DNA from: Clavelina lepadiformis | Lineage: Eukaryota > Chordata > Ascidiacea > Aplousobranchia > Clavelinidae | NCBI RefSeq assembly: GCF_947623445.1 | Contig: NC_135240.1 | Coordinates: forward strand, 7,688,001 to 7,752,000 | DNA length: 64,000 nt | Direction of reading: 5' to 3' | Part shown: in pieces, positions 11,412 through 23,597 of the stretch | Numbering within the stretch: the first letter of the stretch is position 1 | Layout of the letters: each line of letters starts with the position of its first letter | Translations under genes and position numbers: made by a program | Notes under the pieces: model-generated | Seen by the model: the letters and a program-made list of their open reading frames with translations, nothing else | What the model was told of the DNA's origin: nothing | Databases searched by the model: none

Positions 11412-12813
11412 CTAACGCCAGTAATGATGATAACCGTCTTGCCCACGGCTTGGTGATCTGCTTCCACTACGAGACGGACTTCGACTCCCGGATCGACTAC
11501 GACTGCGAGATCCTCTCCTGCTGCTGCGAGACCGGCTACGGCTGCGTGATCGACTTTTTGAGCGACTCTTGCTCCTCTTTCGAGATCCACTTCGTGATCT
11601 GCTCCTGCTTCCACTTCGGGATCTGCTCCTGCTTCCACTTCGAGATCTGCTCCTGCTTCGGCTGCGAGACCGGCTTCTATCTGAATCCGAATCGCTGCTG
11701 TCGCCATCGGAAGTATCGCTGTCGGAAGTATCGCTGTCAGAAGTGTCGCTGTCATCAGAATCACTATCGGGACGGCGATCGTCGTCCTTATTGTCCCCAG
11801 TAGGCCGAGGTTTGGTGACAACTGGAGGTCGGCGAGTGTCGGCTACTTCTCTGGGAGGAAAAGCGACAAGAGGTTTGCATTCTGCAAAGTAAAATATACC
11901 TTTGATGATTAAGTAAAAACTTAGAGAGTTTAAACTTTTGAATATTGTGAATTTCTGCCGACGGTACATGCGGCAAACTATAGATTATAACTCATAACGT
12001 TGGCCAACAAAATCTTTCTTATTCTAACTAAACTGTCAGCAAAAGTATCTGTGATTAAATAACTTTTTTTTACGTATAATTAAGAGCAATATTGTAAAGT
12101 GTTATTTGAAATGGCAAATAAAATGCCCCTTCGTCCAGTTATAAATGTTTATTAGCTTAATCTACAGAGGTGCTTGTATCTGTCGCGTATCACATTCCTT
12201 GAATTAAACTGCATGAATGCATTCCCATGGAAGTTACTTTTGGTATAAAATGCAAGAACACATAGGCTATATACTATACAATCAAGTCGGCCTATCTCAA
12301 TAACAAATAGATGCTGCATGTAAGAACATCTCACACAATACTCTTCCGAGAACACATTTCGGGTTACCTTTGACTTGGTATAGGCTTGGACAATCCCTTT
12401 CGTCTCCTCTGATGATGTTCCTGTATCTTACTTGAACGTAGTGATTACCGTAGCCAGTGAAATCGTCTTTGGCCCAATAACAATCACCCCAGTCACCAAA
12501 CGGACCAACCTCACAACCAACTTAGAAGAAAAAATAAAAAATAATAATAAATTGAAAAATTTTGTCGTCTCAAAATTTTATTTTTCAAATCGTAATTCTG
12601 TAAGAGTCATCTGGAGGAGAAAACAACTGCTTCTTATACAAAAGAGCGAATAGGCCTATAGGCTGCATTTACGATGCATCAATAAGTGTTTGCAAATTTT
12701 TCTTATCAAGTTAGCCTACATAGCCTACCTTTTTCTCGGGCCCTGACAGCCCAGGCATCTGCCTGGTAAGAAAGAGCAGCTAAGAGGACAAATCCCAGTA
12801 AAGCTTTCCACAT
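11412..12813 (-). CDS. Secreted TSP1-repeat protein with Asp/Ser then Arg/Ser repeat tail (family member B)
   Basis: Exons 12813-12729, 12520-12368 and 11881-11412; both introns are phase 1; 235 aa. Exon 1 gives a signal peptide (MWKALLGFVLLAALSYQADA). Exon 2 holds one TSR: CEVGPFGDWGDCYWAKDD, the Arg pair VRYRN, then DERDCPSLYQVK, with the last Cys at the exon 3 start (ECKPL). Exon 3 begins with FPPREVADTRRPPVV, then an acidic DSDTSDSD block, then a run of over 70 residues of Arg-Ser dipeptides with occasional Gly, Lys and Pro, ending DGYHHYWR. RS repeats are normally found in nuclear splicing factors, but here they follow a signal peptide and a disulphide-type domain and there is no RRM, so a secreted polyelectrolyte is the better reading. 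ADTR-PP is shared with member C. A TTTAAA about 70 bp upstream may act as a TATA element. Confidence 0.8.
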
Positions 12814-14829
12814 ATTGATGAACTTGTTTGTTCAATATGTTCAATAAAAAGTGAACGAAAATCAATTCAAGTATCGACCTTTTAAAGGAAACCGTTGTCA
12901 AATGTTTAATCATCGTGACACGGCTTCTGTCACGATACCATGGACTTAATTGATGCAACAAAGTTAATAATACATATTTCGCGTAGGGAAGGTAACGATT
13001 TTAAAGTTTAAGGTTGTGACGTAAATATCTGTTACACATCGCATGGTTGAATGTAGGCTATATAATTGTTGCGACGAGATAGGCATAATGTCATCCGCAG
13101 TTGGTGGAAAAAATTCGCTTCTGTCATCAAACGTTTTTCAAGGAATAAATTCCGACTCTAAAAAAAACCAAGAACTACAGGTTACCGAGATGGAGGCTAC
13201 GGGTAAATCTACCAAGCATAGATTTATAAATGGATGAAAGTTGCAAGCCATTTTTTAAACTTTTTTATATACAATGACTTACCTAAAACCATTTGTTTAC
13301 CAAAAGATTGCAAATCGCTATTAGGAAAAAAATCAAATTAGGAAAAAACAAGGTTTTGTTTTATTATTACATATTTGCTGGAAAAACATCGAGTACTTTA
13401 ATTGCTACGTAAAAGGAGAACGTGATTGCCTTTTTGTAATTATTTGAAAATTGCAAAACATTGTCTCACAGTTTATATAAATTACCAACCTGTGTGCGCG
13501 AACTGTTGTAACTGATCGTGGAATGTTAATTCTATATGCGAGAGTTTAATAAGCCCAAAGCGTTTGATTAAACCGTAAATGAATTTAAACACCTTCCAAA
13601 AAAGTAGGTGGGTTTGCATAATAAGTAGGCATCGTGCACGTTAATGCTCCTTATTTCTGATCTTTTCTTTCTTCTTTTAGAAAACAGCGAATACAATGTC
13701 AATATCATCATTATGTGGTTTAATTGTTCTTAGACAAATAAATTAAAAAAGTTAATTACAATTGGGATGGTCTAAGTGCTTATAAGTGCTGTCTTTTCAA
13801 AGGCACTCTATACCTTTCTTCTATAGAAAGCTATGCAATTTGAATACTTCCCAGGTTGTCTTTCTGAACCTCAGCCAGTTACTAAGTGCTGCATTTCTAC
13901 AATACATGTACCAACTTGAAAACAATCAAGTACTGATATTATGATTTGTAATTCAAGTAGTAGCAGTATACTATAATAAAAAAACATAGATATGTAAAAA
14001 ATATTTTCAAATTTTCAGCTAATTACTGTTAAACGAGATATCGCAGAAAGCTAAACAACTTGCTCATCGTTAATTGAAGATTGCCAATCATTATAGTGCA
14101 CGTCATGATGACTAGTAGGTCGTGATGGTGCACGTCATGATCGATGGCCGAAACGGAAAAAATTCTTCTCATGATTAAAATATCCAATCACTTTTTCTTG
14201 CGAGTCGGCAAATAAATCTACAAACTGGCATCGAACACGTGATATCTAATACCGAGTGTTATGATCTTGATCAAGAAGTGCCTATAATCACAATTGGCTC
14301 GCATAAAGTAGTCTGTAGATATAAAAATATGATGCAACGAAAACAATCTTTTTGAGACAACTTGTGGTTGTCCTACTACAGGTTTTGTCAAAAGTCAAGA
14401 ACGGGCTGGTGGTTCTATCTTCCATTTTTTGCAAAATAATTACTTGTGCAATTGCTACAAAGTGGAAAAACAACAAAAACTCTATAGACAGCCAAAGGCT
14501 TTTCGAAAACATCAAAGACATGATTTTTATTATCGAACGACATGACTGTGCCTAAGCGGTGTCGTTATCACAATTAGCTATCTACCTCAATTAGCAAGGT
14601 GGCGCAACTCTATATCTAAGATGCGGTTGTGTTTCAACAGACTTTGCCTTCAATTAAAAATGCGCTGGCTGTTAAATTACTCATTTTTCACAAACTAATT
14701 ATACGAGTGCAATTTTTGCAAATTAAAAACAGCAGAAAAATTCCCAAACTGACAAACACCGTCTGTTATAAAAAGCAGCATTTAGCGATTTACATTCATA
14801 TTTGCAAGCAGTTCACACATCGGAGTGAA
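12814..14829. other. Divergent spacer between TSR genes B and C
   Basis: Shared upstream region of two divergently transcribed paralogues. Holds a perfect 14-bp direct repeat GTGCACGTCATGAT at 14096-14109 and 14128-14141, and the TATA box of gene C. No coding segment recognised. Confidence 0.5.
14767..14774 (+). promoter_or_regulatory. TATA box of TSR gene C
   Basis: TATAAAAA lies 63 bp before the ATG at 14830. Usual spacing would put the transcription start near 14797 with a 5' UTR of about 30 nt. This supports the short first exon and its start codon. Confidence 0.6.
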
Positions 14830-16015
14830 ATGTTGCAAAAAACTTTACAATTCGCAGCAATTTTCTCAGTGACAGCATGCGTTTTCGGCGCACTGCCTGG
14901 GAGAAATGAACCAGGTTAGACGAGTTTTTATTAAAAAGATTAACTAATAAGCTGCAATAAAAAAAATTCTTTAAAACCTATGGGTCAAAAGTAATAATAT
15001 GTGCATTTGTTGTAAATGGAAAACAAATCTTGTCTTATGTTTATGTTGTGAAATGAAGTTGTTTTAAATTGTTTTTTTTTTGTCCCAGTAAACTGTATCG
15101 TAAGTGACTTCGAAGACTGGAGCGACTGCTACGACATACTAAACGAAGAGACCGGTCAATATGAAAGAATGCAATACAGAATTCGAGAAATCCTTCAGGT
15201 ACCTAGAAACGGTGGAGAAGAATGCCCAAATCTACTTGAGACACGAGGTAACGACATAAAAGAAACACAAGAACTTGACTGGAGATCTAAGGCCTAAATT
15301 TTTTCTCGTTTTAGTTATAGTTTGTTAAACGTTTATGTGTGTCAAATAGATTAATTATAGTATTGGTGGGAACGTAAACGTTATTTAAAATGAGTGGAGC
15401 TTTTTCTTGTCATTTTATTGGAAAAAAATAAACGAGAGGTTTGCAGGATGCATTGATGACGTCAATCCCTGGTTTGACGTTGAGGCTGAAGTAGACGAGG
15501 AAGAAAACAATGATGAAGAAGACAATCAGGAGACATATGAAGAAGAGCGGAGACCTCCCTTGGCTCTTCCTGAAAAAAATCTGGCCGACACAAGAGCTCC
15601 CCCGGCCCGTTTTACGGAAGAAGAAAATGTGAGAAAGAGCGGTAAAAGACGCGGGTCAGATTCCTCTTCCGACTCGGATTCGAGTTCCGATTCGGATTCG
15701 AGTTCCGACAGTTCTTCTGACAGTAGCCGAAGTCGCAGCAAAAGCCGAAGCAAGTCACGCAGCCGTAGCCGGAGCAAATCTCGAAGCCGAAGCAGGTCAA
15801 ATAGTCGCGGATCCTCGAGAAGCAGAAGCCGTAACAGCAGCAGAAGTAGGAGCCGTGGATCGAGCGGCGGCCGCGATTGCCATCTCAAAAGCTACTATTG
15901 GAAGCAATACAAGTACTACTTGTATAAGTATCAGCACGCCTCTTCACACAGTGACAGATCGAATTACAGCAAAAAATACCTGTGGTTTTTGAAGAAGTAC
16001 AAGTCATGCCACTAA
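14830..16015 (+). CDS. Secreted TSP1-repeat protein with SD/SR tail and Tyr/Lys-rich end (family member C)
   Basis: Exons 14830-14914, 15089-15247 and 15447-16015; both introns are phase 1; 270 aa. Exons 1 and 2 have sizes (85 and 159 bp) matching B exon 1 and A exon 2. Exon 1 is a signal peptide (MLQKTLQFAAIFSVTACVFG). Exon 2 is a TSR: NCIVSDFEDWSDCYDI, the Arg pair YRIRE, NGGEECPNLLETR, with the closing Cys in exon 3 (GCIDDVNPWF). Exon 3 then has a Glu/Asp-rich segment, LADTRAPPARF (shared with B), a Ser-Asp block, a long SRSRSKSR block, and a C-terminal region unlike the others: CHLKSYYWKQYKYYLYKYQ and more Tyr/Lys, ending KSCH. An in-frame ATG lies far upstream at 14629, but 14830 is chosen because it starts the signal peptide and lies just after the TATA box. 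Tyr/Lys plus polyampholyte tails recall adhesive or scaffold proteins (inference only). Confidence 0.8.
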
Positions 16016-18457
16016 GCTAAAGAACGGCACCTGCTTTGAGTAAACAGATGAAGGATTCATGTTTTTGATTGCATTTGGTGAATTCTACAAAATTGTTTTG
16101 AAATAATTTATGAGTGCTCTGCATAATTGATAACAAAGATATTAATTAAAAAACAATAATTCATTAAAAACTTACAAGGAAATTAATATTGATAATTAAA
16201 AGAGAACCTTTGTTTCGCTTGCTGTTTTTGAAAATTTGGAAACGTTTGTACGCATGTATGTAGCACAAGCACAGTTGTGCATTCCGGTGTAGCCTACTCG
16301 TCTGACACATAGAAAACTCAACTCAATAAAAGCTTTGCAGGTGTAGAACGTTTGATATTTGTCTGAAGTTACAAATGCGAAAGTATTGCTGATAGATATA
16401 TCAGTTGCTTTTGCATATACCTTCTCAGTAAAATCAGGAAAATGCGTGCGGATACGCAAATATTATCTTACTCAGAAGAAATTAAGCTACCTTTATAGCT
16501 AGCTGAGAGTTTATCAACGCATTCACTTGTTACTATCATTTAAAACGGCGTTTGTCAAGACAAACATCATGTGATAAATTTTACACTTTTGTTACCCTTC
16601 TGCAGTTTGTCAAATATCTCTTTAAATATGTATAAGCATCCATATTAAATTAAGTAGCTTAAATAATAATTTATCTTATTTACAAAGACATTTGATTAAT
16701 TCATCTATTACAGCATTTTTAACACGCACAACCATTTATTACAAAATATAAGCTAATCCAAACAAAGTGATGAGTATAAATGATGTAAATGCATTACCAC
16801 ACTGCAATTACAGATTTAAAATTTCATTTATACGTAAATAATATACACAGTATAGCATGAATTTACAAATGGGGATATTACTCCGCAACTTGTCGAAATT
16901 CAATTCAAAATGATAGAGCCGGGCAAATAACGTGATGTTTTTCAGAAAACAAATTGCGCAGAAATATTTCAAAAACAACCTTTTTGGTATGAAAGCTTCA
17001 ACAACCAAAAGCGAACAAGGTCACTGTCAATACAATTAAAGCTTTAACAATGAGGTAAACCCACGCTCATAGAGAATGTGTCGTGGTTTACAAGGCTTGC
17101 TACTTGAAGAAAACATTTGAGTATACAACAATGGATTCTTTTATTTTCGAGTGCTCTTTAAATATTGTTTCTTTTCGGTTTTACATACAGTTACACAGAT
17201 GCAAAGTTAACTTAATTTTAAATCGTCTACCTACAGTATACCAGTGGATAAGTTCAAACAGAATCTTAAACGGCATATTTTTGTTCGTTTTGCTTAAAAA
17301 GTATATAGATAAGTCGAGGTAAAAAGTCAACAGGTTTTGTAAATAAAACGCATGGACACTTTAGGTAATTTTAGTAGGTTCAAAGAGATGTCTTTTGCAA
17401 ATGTGAATGACGCAAGCCACTCTGTGTGTTGCATGAGGTAATGGCAGAAACGCAAAGTAAGTTGTCGAACATTTTAAAAAGCGACTGACATTTTTACGAA
17501 AATAAGATTCATTTTCTGTGTCCTTTTGACGTGAACGTTTGATTGGAGTTCGTTAATCGCAATAAATGATAAATAAATAAGTGCAAAATCATATATGGTC
17601 CGCAGCAGAAGTACAAATGATAAATGGATCTTTATACAACAATTTCAGACATTTTTTGCAAGTTTTGAAGATATACACACGTAACGATGTAAAAGAAGCA
17701 AGACAATACGATCTATGGGTGTATTGTACACTTTAGGCTTGCGCTAATCCTTCAAGTCGCCAGGTTATGAAAACAACGTTTAGCTAACAAAAGTTATCGC
17801 AATTTTTAGGTTGGTGACGACGATAGAACGCTACCCTGCGGTGAATTGGTTCGGCACAACAAAATCGGTTCAGACACTCACATACCTTTACAATACGTCA
17901 AAAACCAACAACACCCATAGCTAAAGCCTTGGAAGCTTCAGTTTTCGACTTTGCGTTTTGAGCATAAAGGGTACTTTTTGGTGACGTCAAAAGTAATTTC
18001 AGCATTTATTGTTCCATAGAAGCTCTTGACTGATGTCGATAAACATCTATTTATACAAGATCGCTTTCTTACACATCGAGTGTATGTTACATATATACTT
18101 GAAAATACAATATCGTATGAGAGCCGTCTGAGTTGTGAGTAATTGTATGAAAAAGGGGGAACCTATCAGGAGAGTTGATAAAAGATTTGAGTTTTGTGTG
18201 TGTGTGCGGTTTTCATGACTCTGAAAATGATTTCAATATCATTTTACAATAAAACACCAAAACGTATTGGTCTCAGTAAGTCAAAGGGTAGAAAAAAAAT
18301 ATTAAAACTTGAAGCAAAAGTGAAATTAGGTGCAATTATCAAAAAGAATTAGCAGTACAACTAACCTAACACTAAAATCTCCGCCAACAAGTAACCAGCA
18401 GGAATATTACTTTTAAAATCTTACATATAGAAGGTGAAGGCATTATAAGAGTTCTAC
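16016..18457. other. Intergenic, nothing recognised
   Basis: AT-rich. Short ORFs only, without splice partners or domain signatures. A short GT run near 18200 is the only simple repeat noticed. Confidence 0.4.
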
Positions 18458-21400
18458 ATGAACCGACACAATACTGCCAAATATGAAAGCAACAGGGGAA
18501 GCTACGGCAGCTCTGCGAAAGAATATTACGATCCAGAGTCACGGAAATGGGACAATATCATTGCGAAGCACGAAGACAAGTGAAATATCTAGCTTTGTCA
18601 AAAACTGCAATCTCGCAGAAACTTATACACTGAGAAAGGAAGTATGTAAAACAAACAAATATAACGTAATCTTTGTTGTATTTATTCAGCATCGTAAGTT
18701 AATATATATTTGGTTTAACATAATTGTTAATTTTAACAACTTTACGTCAGAATTTTGCTTAAATTCAAAATGAATTCGCTTAAAACGCAAAAAAGTGACA
18801 GTAGAATATCAAATATTGCAGTAATTTATCAAAGATCTTACTGGGTTTTGCAGCTCAACATCTGGCATAAAGACACGGATTTTGAAATAAGACGTTTGAA
18901 CAAACATCAAGAAAATATGTATAAATCACTGCTGAGACTTAGCAAGACCAAGAAAGAAATTAAAAGCCACCGGGAAGAAAAGAAAAAAGACCGCGAAGAA
19001 CGAAGTATCTGGAAACAGTCGGATCGAAGAACGAGAAGGAAAAATATAGTAGTCTCACAAATAGGACTACGCATTGACGAAAGTAAGACACAAACAGGTC
19101 CAGTTCTGTTCTAATTTACCATAACTTCTATTCTAATTGATCGGGACTGTATTTCGCTGCGCCGCCGTTAACTGAGAATTCGGTTTGTTTTATCATAAAA
19201 AATGGAAATTGTGTTCTGACTTTAGCACAAAACCTAAGATTACATAAAATAGTTTTCAAAATCGCTAAAAAAAACTCAAACCAATGACTCCATAAGCTAA
19301 GTAGGGCTAGACTTCTATAATAAAAAAGCATACTATTGCCAAAAAGCTGCTTTAAAAGTCGACTACGTTAGCGCTTTTCAAGGCTTGCATTTACAAACGC
19401 CTACTTCAACTAGCAAACACTGCTATTTAAGAGTAATGGTCAGTACAGAAGCCAAAACTGAACACTGCTTGTCCAGGCTAATCCTGCTACGAGTATTTAC
19501 AGAAGCTAAATGAATGTTAGATAGGCTATTACGCCTATTAGCCTACTTAAAGCAACTGCACTAACGGACTGGTCAGTTTAACTATGTGGAATCACTTTTA
19601 GTTTCAGATTATGATTGCTTATCGCCCGTTTCAAGTGTTAACTGCCTCAAAATGCACGACAAAGATGACCAGGAACACAAATTGAGAACGCAAAGGCCTA
19701 GCCCAAGCTCCAGCCTAATGCTTGGCCTTGCTAGCAACAGAGGATATAAAAAATCTCTCGCACTTACTGTTGAAAACTTGGAGAAGTTTGATGAACTCAA
19801 ATCAAAGACCAGTTGCGGTTTAAGCACCTTATCTGAGCTATCTAAGTCTGTCACCAATGGTCGCTTATCTCCTGCGAGCAACCAAAAGTTTGCAGCTGAC
19901 AAAAGGAAACAAAGCACGAACAATTTTGCTTCCACTAAACAAGCTTGTGAAGAAACAGCTCACAATAGTGCAAGTGTGACGTCAGACAAACTTGACAAAA
20001 CGCAACCTGAACATTTGCCGTGCAGTTCTGATCACTTCTCCCGACAAGAGCCAGCTGATAAATTGCTTGAAACAAAGCAATATGATCCGATCCAAGTTGT
20101 TAACGAAATTTCATTAAAACCTGCCCAAAGGAAAACTGCAGCATCCATAAACGAAAATGATCAAAGTAGTGAGAAAAAACGTAGAGTTGGAAGTATTTTG
20201 CCACCAATTCGTCCGGCTCATTTACAACGGCTAAAAAGCACCAAGTTTGCCAAGTTAGAAAGCAACGATGCATTACGCGAAAAGGATGAAAGCGATTTTC
20301 GAAGCCAAAGTTCATCAGAATTACCTAAAATTCCAGAAATGGACACGAACTTGTACGCCGCCAGTCCAGTCCTGGGATCAGACAACAGCAACACTAAACC
20401 TAAACAGAAAACTATGAGAGAAGTGGAATATGTGAAAGCATCCAACCCACTTCACTGGGAACAGGAAGCGGAAGTGCGCTCTACCGAGTCGGAAATATTT
20501 GAAGACGTAATTCAGACCCTTCAAGCTTCAAACATTCCTGAAGACATAGTTGATACATGTGGCATGGACTCAAAGTGTACGGAAAAGAGAAAGCCCCTTT
20601 CAGGCAAGAGAAAGAAAAAACGGAAGCGAATAAAGCTGAAGAAGAAAAACAAAGTTGATCCATCGATCGAGTTAAACAACACTTCCTCAATACAGGTGAA
20701 ATATTGGCGCTCACATAACACGAAATAACGCATTGCATTTTTCAACACTTCATTGACCAAGTGCATAAATATAGTTTATATGTGTACCCTAAAATATAAC
20801 AGATATTTTGATGCATTAATATCTGCTGTTTAACGAATCCTATGATATTAGCCTACGATTATGTAATTTAAATTCTTGGCTTTATTTACTCAAGTTAGCG
20901 TTTTCAGACTCGGCCCGGTAAGGTGTACGATTTGACAGTCTACAAGAAAAACTCGAAGGGAAGTTTGGACGAAGATCATCTTCGCTATGACACGACCATT
21001 GACGTTGCAAAGCATTTTAATTTGGCTTCACACAAGTATAAAAGTTTTTTAACCTATAAGACTATTTCAATGCAATTTAAGACTATTATTAGTATATTGA
21101 ATATTATATTTCTTTTTGTCTTTAGGGAACGTTTAGAGCGGAAAAAACTTTTAGAAAACGCGAGGAAAACCGAAGCTCAACAACGCCATCGCGTGAATGC
21201 GTTTCTGGAGCGGTTAGCGATGATGGAAGAGTCAGAAAGACGAAATCAGCTTCTGGTACACATAGTTTAATATAGTTTCTGTTTTTGTGAGTGTTTACTA
21301 CTTTCAATTGACGAGTTCTATATCGTTGTCAACATATTTTGCTCTCTCTAATTTCCAATTATATTTTAACGTTGAACTTGTGTTCTAGCGTAAAAGAGAA

Positions 21401-21832
21401 GCTGAGGAGGCCAGACTTGCATTTGAGAAGAGATTAGAAGCAATTAAGAAAGGACCACCCACTTATGGCGTCAGAAGCAACAACACGCCCAGTTACGTCA
21501 GAAACTACGTCAGACCGTAAGCGTTTTGTCATCACATCAGTCTGTCGTATAGCCATCAGAGAAGTGATGTTTTAGTTGTTAAAGTTTCAGTTTCGTCTTT
21601 TTTAAGGTCCGTGCAAGTTAATGGAAAACGTCCACGAAAACGTTCTAGTTGGTCCGTCCCCTCTGTTTTTACCCTTCAGCTTGCAGCCGAATCGAAAACG
21701 AACTCTTCCCTACTCAATTCTTCCTTTGACAGCTCTGCGGCTCTTTCACGAGGACCCTCTGTTCCTGATTCTTCCTCTCACCTGGTCAACATCAACATCG
21801 AAAAATATCTTCTGGATGCAGCGGAAGGATAA
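18458..21832 (+). CDS. Basic coiled-coil protein of unknown family, seven exons
   Basis: Proposed exons: 18458-18579, 18892-19082, 19608-20695, 20908-21035, 21126-21255, 21389-21516 and 21607-21832; 670 aa; phases agree throughout (2, 1, 0, 2, 0, 2). Exon 2 encodes a charged helix (KTKKEIKSHREEKKKDREER). Exon 3 is a long Ser/Thr/Asn/Lys-rich disordered segment ending in a basic cluster (GKRKKKRKRIKLKKKNK, about residues 435-452) that looks like a nuclear or microtubule-binding signal. Exons 5 and 6 encode a Glu/Arg coiled coil (ERLERKKLLENARKTEAQQR, then RKREAEEARLAFEKRLEAI). The last exon is Ser-rich and ends KYLLDAAEG. Exons 3-7 are solid. The start is less sure: a rival first exon with ATG 18483 and donor after 18645, joined to an acceptor before 18854, is also in phase. 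Exon 3 has two acceptors 6 nt apart. No family recognised; CCDC-type cytoskeletal proteins are the closest in style. Confidence 0.65.
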
Positions 21833-23597
21833 TCTTCCCGGTACAAGCTTTAAACTCATACAAAACACACTTTGGGTGCCTCCAGGGCTAAAAGTAAATT
21901 AATTTCCTTTCCGGTAGCGGCGGTAGCCTGTATGCAGAGATTAAATAGGAGATATATAGGCTAACTATATAAAGTAGGCCTCCAGACTAATTGCATTGCA
22001 TTGTTGAACCGTTACTTGCAACAATTTGTAACAAACACATAAACCGGAATGTCACAACAGTGTGCAATGAACGTAGAAAAATGGAACCAAAACCGATAAG
22101 AATTTCATGAAATCGCCAAGAACTCGACGTATGCTGTCATTGAAGAAAGCGGCCTGTTTTAAGGCATTAATGCTCGAGAGCATGGGAAATGGCCAGGTCG
22201 CTATTCAAAAGAAAAACGTTGCTTTTTTGTGATATACGTTACGCCGTTACGGTTTCAACTGATTCCTTCCTTCCATTCATATCGTATTACAGTAATATGA
22301 CCATACACCTGTATACAATGGGCAATTTCTAACGGATTTGGTCTCGAAAAACAACACGAATAAGAAAATAAGTGATGACAAGCTACACCTCGTTACAAAG
22401 AAATAAAGGGACGACATCCCTCGCAAATTCTTTCCAACAAGCAATGTTTGCAAATCTGTTAAAGATAACTGACTTTGCTGATAAAACTATTGAACCAGGC
22501 ACAAATCACTCTGTACCCGAACTCCATAAACCGCAAGGTCAATGACGAATGTTAGGTTGGTGGCATGTCGCTGTCGCTTTTCTCAAGCTACGTTATCGAT
22601 AAGCGATCCAAGCAAACCATTAAATTTTGGAAATTCTTTACACATTTGTCTTTGCAGCGTTGAAGTAAATCAGAGATCCTTCATATAATATAGCGTTATC
22701 TTCAACCGTATATAGGCTACTATATGTGCAACACAGTACTTCTTAATTTGCATATGTCACTCAAAAAATATGTTTGCAACCAGAGTGCTGCCATTTTGAA
22801 CTCTATACAGATGAAAGGCTATCTGGTTAACAAATTTTGCAGATATCCGTATGCAAAAATAGGTATATTGGATGGAAGTGTTAATTTCTATGCATTCTTT
22901 GTGGTTCGAATCTGCATGCTTTGGTCATTTAACGGTACAAATTAGCGTACATAGATCATGGTAAGATATGCGTCGTTACTACTAAGAAAGTGTTTATATA
23001 CAATAACAAATATCATAATCTTTTTATGTGTAATGTAATAAAAAAATTAAATGCAGTTTTATTCAACCTAAACATTTGCGTAAGGAGTTGGATATTTTAT
23101 TTTTTTTCTGGAAATATGGAACTTTTCCAATTGATATTTGTATGATTGTTTGATGTTTGAATGGCCTACAACGAGTGTATTTGAACACTTTACGAGCTAC
23201 AATTGTTGTTTCCTTGTAAAAATTAAACTTGTCAAGAATAAAATATATCTAAATAGACTATAATGCTGGGGTTATTGACAAAAGCCATAAATCGCTGTCG
23301 ACATGTTTACCATGCAAAGTTATGTATTTATACAACACGAACTAGTTGCTGTTCGAACAAAACACCATTTCACAATGTGTAGTGGGGTATTTATTTATAT
23401 AAACTGGAAGAAAATATTTGAACAACAACCAGCAGCATAAAAGTTCTTTCGTATTGCTAAGTTATAGCTAAACTGTTTAACAGAGAGTGTAGTCTGTTGT
23501 GAAATATGGTTTATACAGCAGCCAAGGGAATAGTATTTAGAAAAGATCAATGAAATGAACATTCAATGCAGCTGTACAAGCATGGTAGGTTACGCGT
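21833..23597. other. Convergent 3' flanks, nothing recognised
   Basis: Lies between the 3' ends of the coiled-coil gene (+) and tetraspan gene D (-). No coding segment, known repeat or RNA gene was seen. Confidence 0.4.

Noticed and set aside
11412-11881. SR splicing factor
   Set aside because: Considered because of the RS repeats. There is no RNA-recognition motif, and the exon is in phase with a signal peptide and TSR.
11408-11892. Plus- and minus-strand alternative ORFs over the RS/SD region of TSR gene B
   Set aside because: Low-complexity coding DNA leaves other frames open. Only the frame in phase with the TSR and signal-peptide exons is supported.
15526-15888. Minus-strand Leu/Arg-rich ORF opposite TSR gene C
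   Set aside because: It is the complement of the SD/SR repeat, with no splice sites or start context.
19609-20766. Several minus-strand ORFs opposite exon 3 of the coiled-coil gene
   Set aside because: No splice support. The plus strand is open for over a kilobase with matching exon phases.
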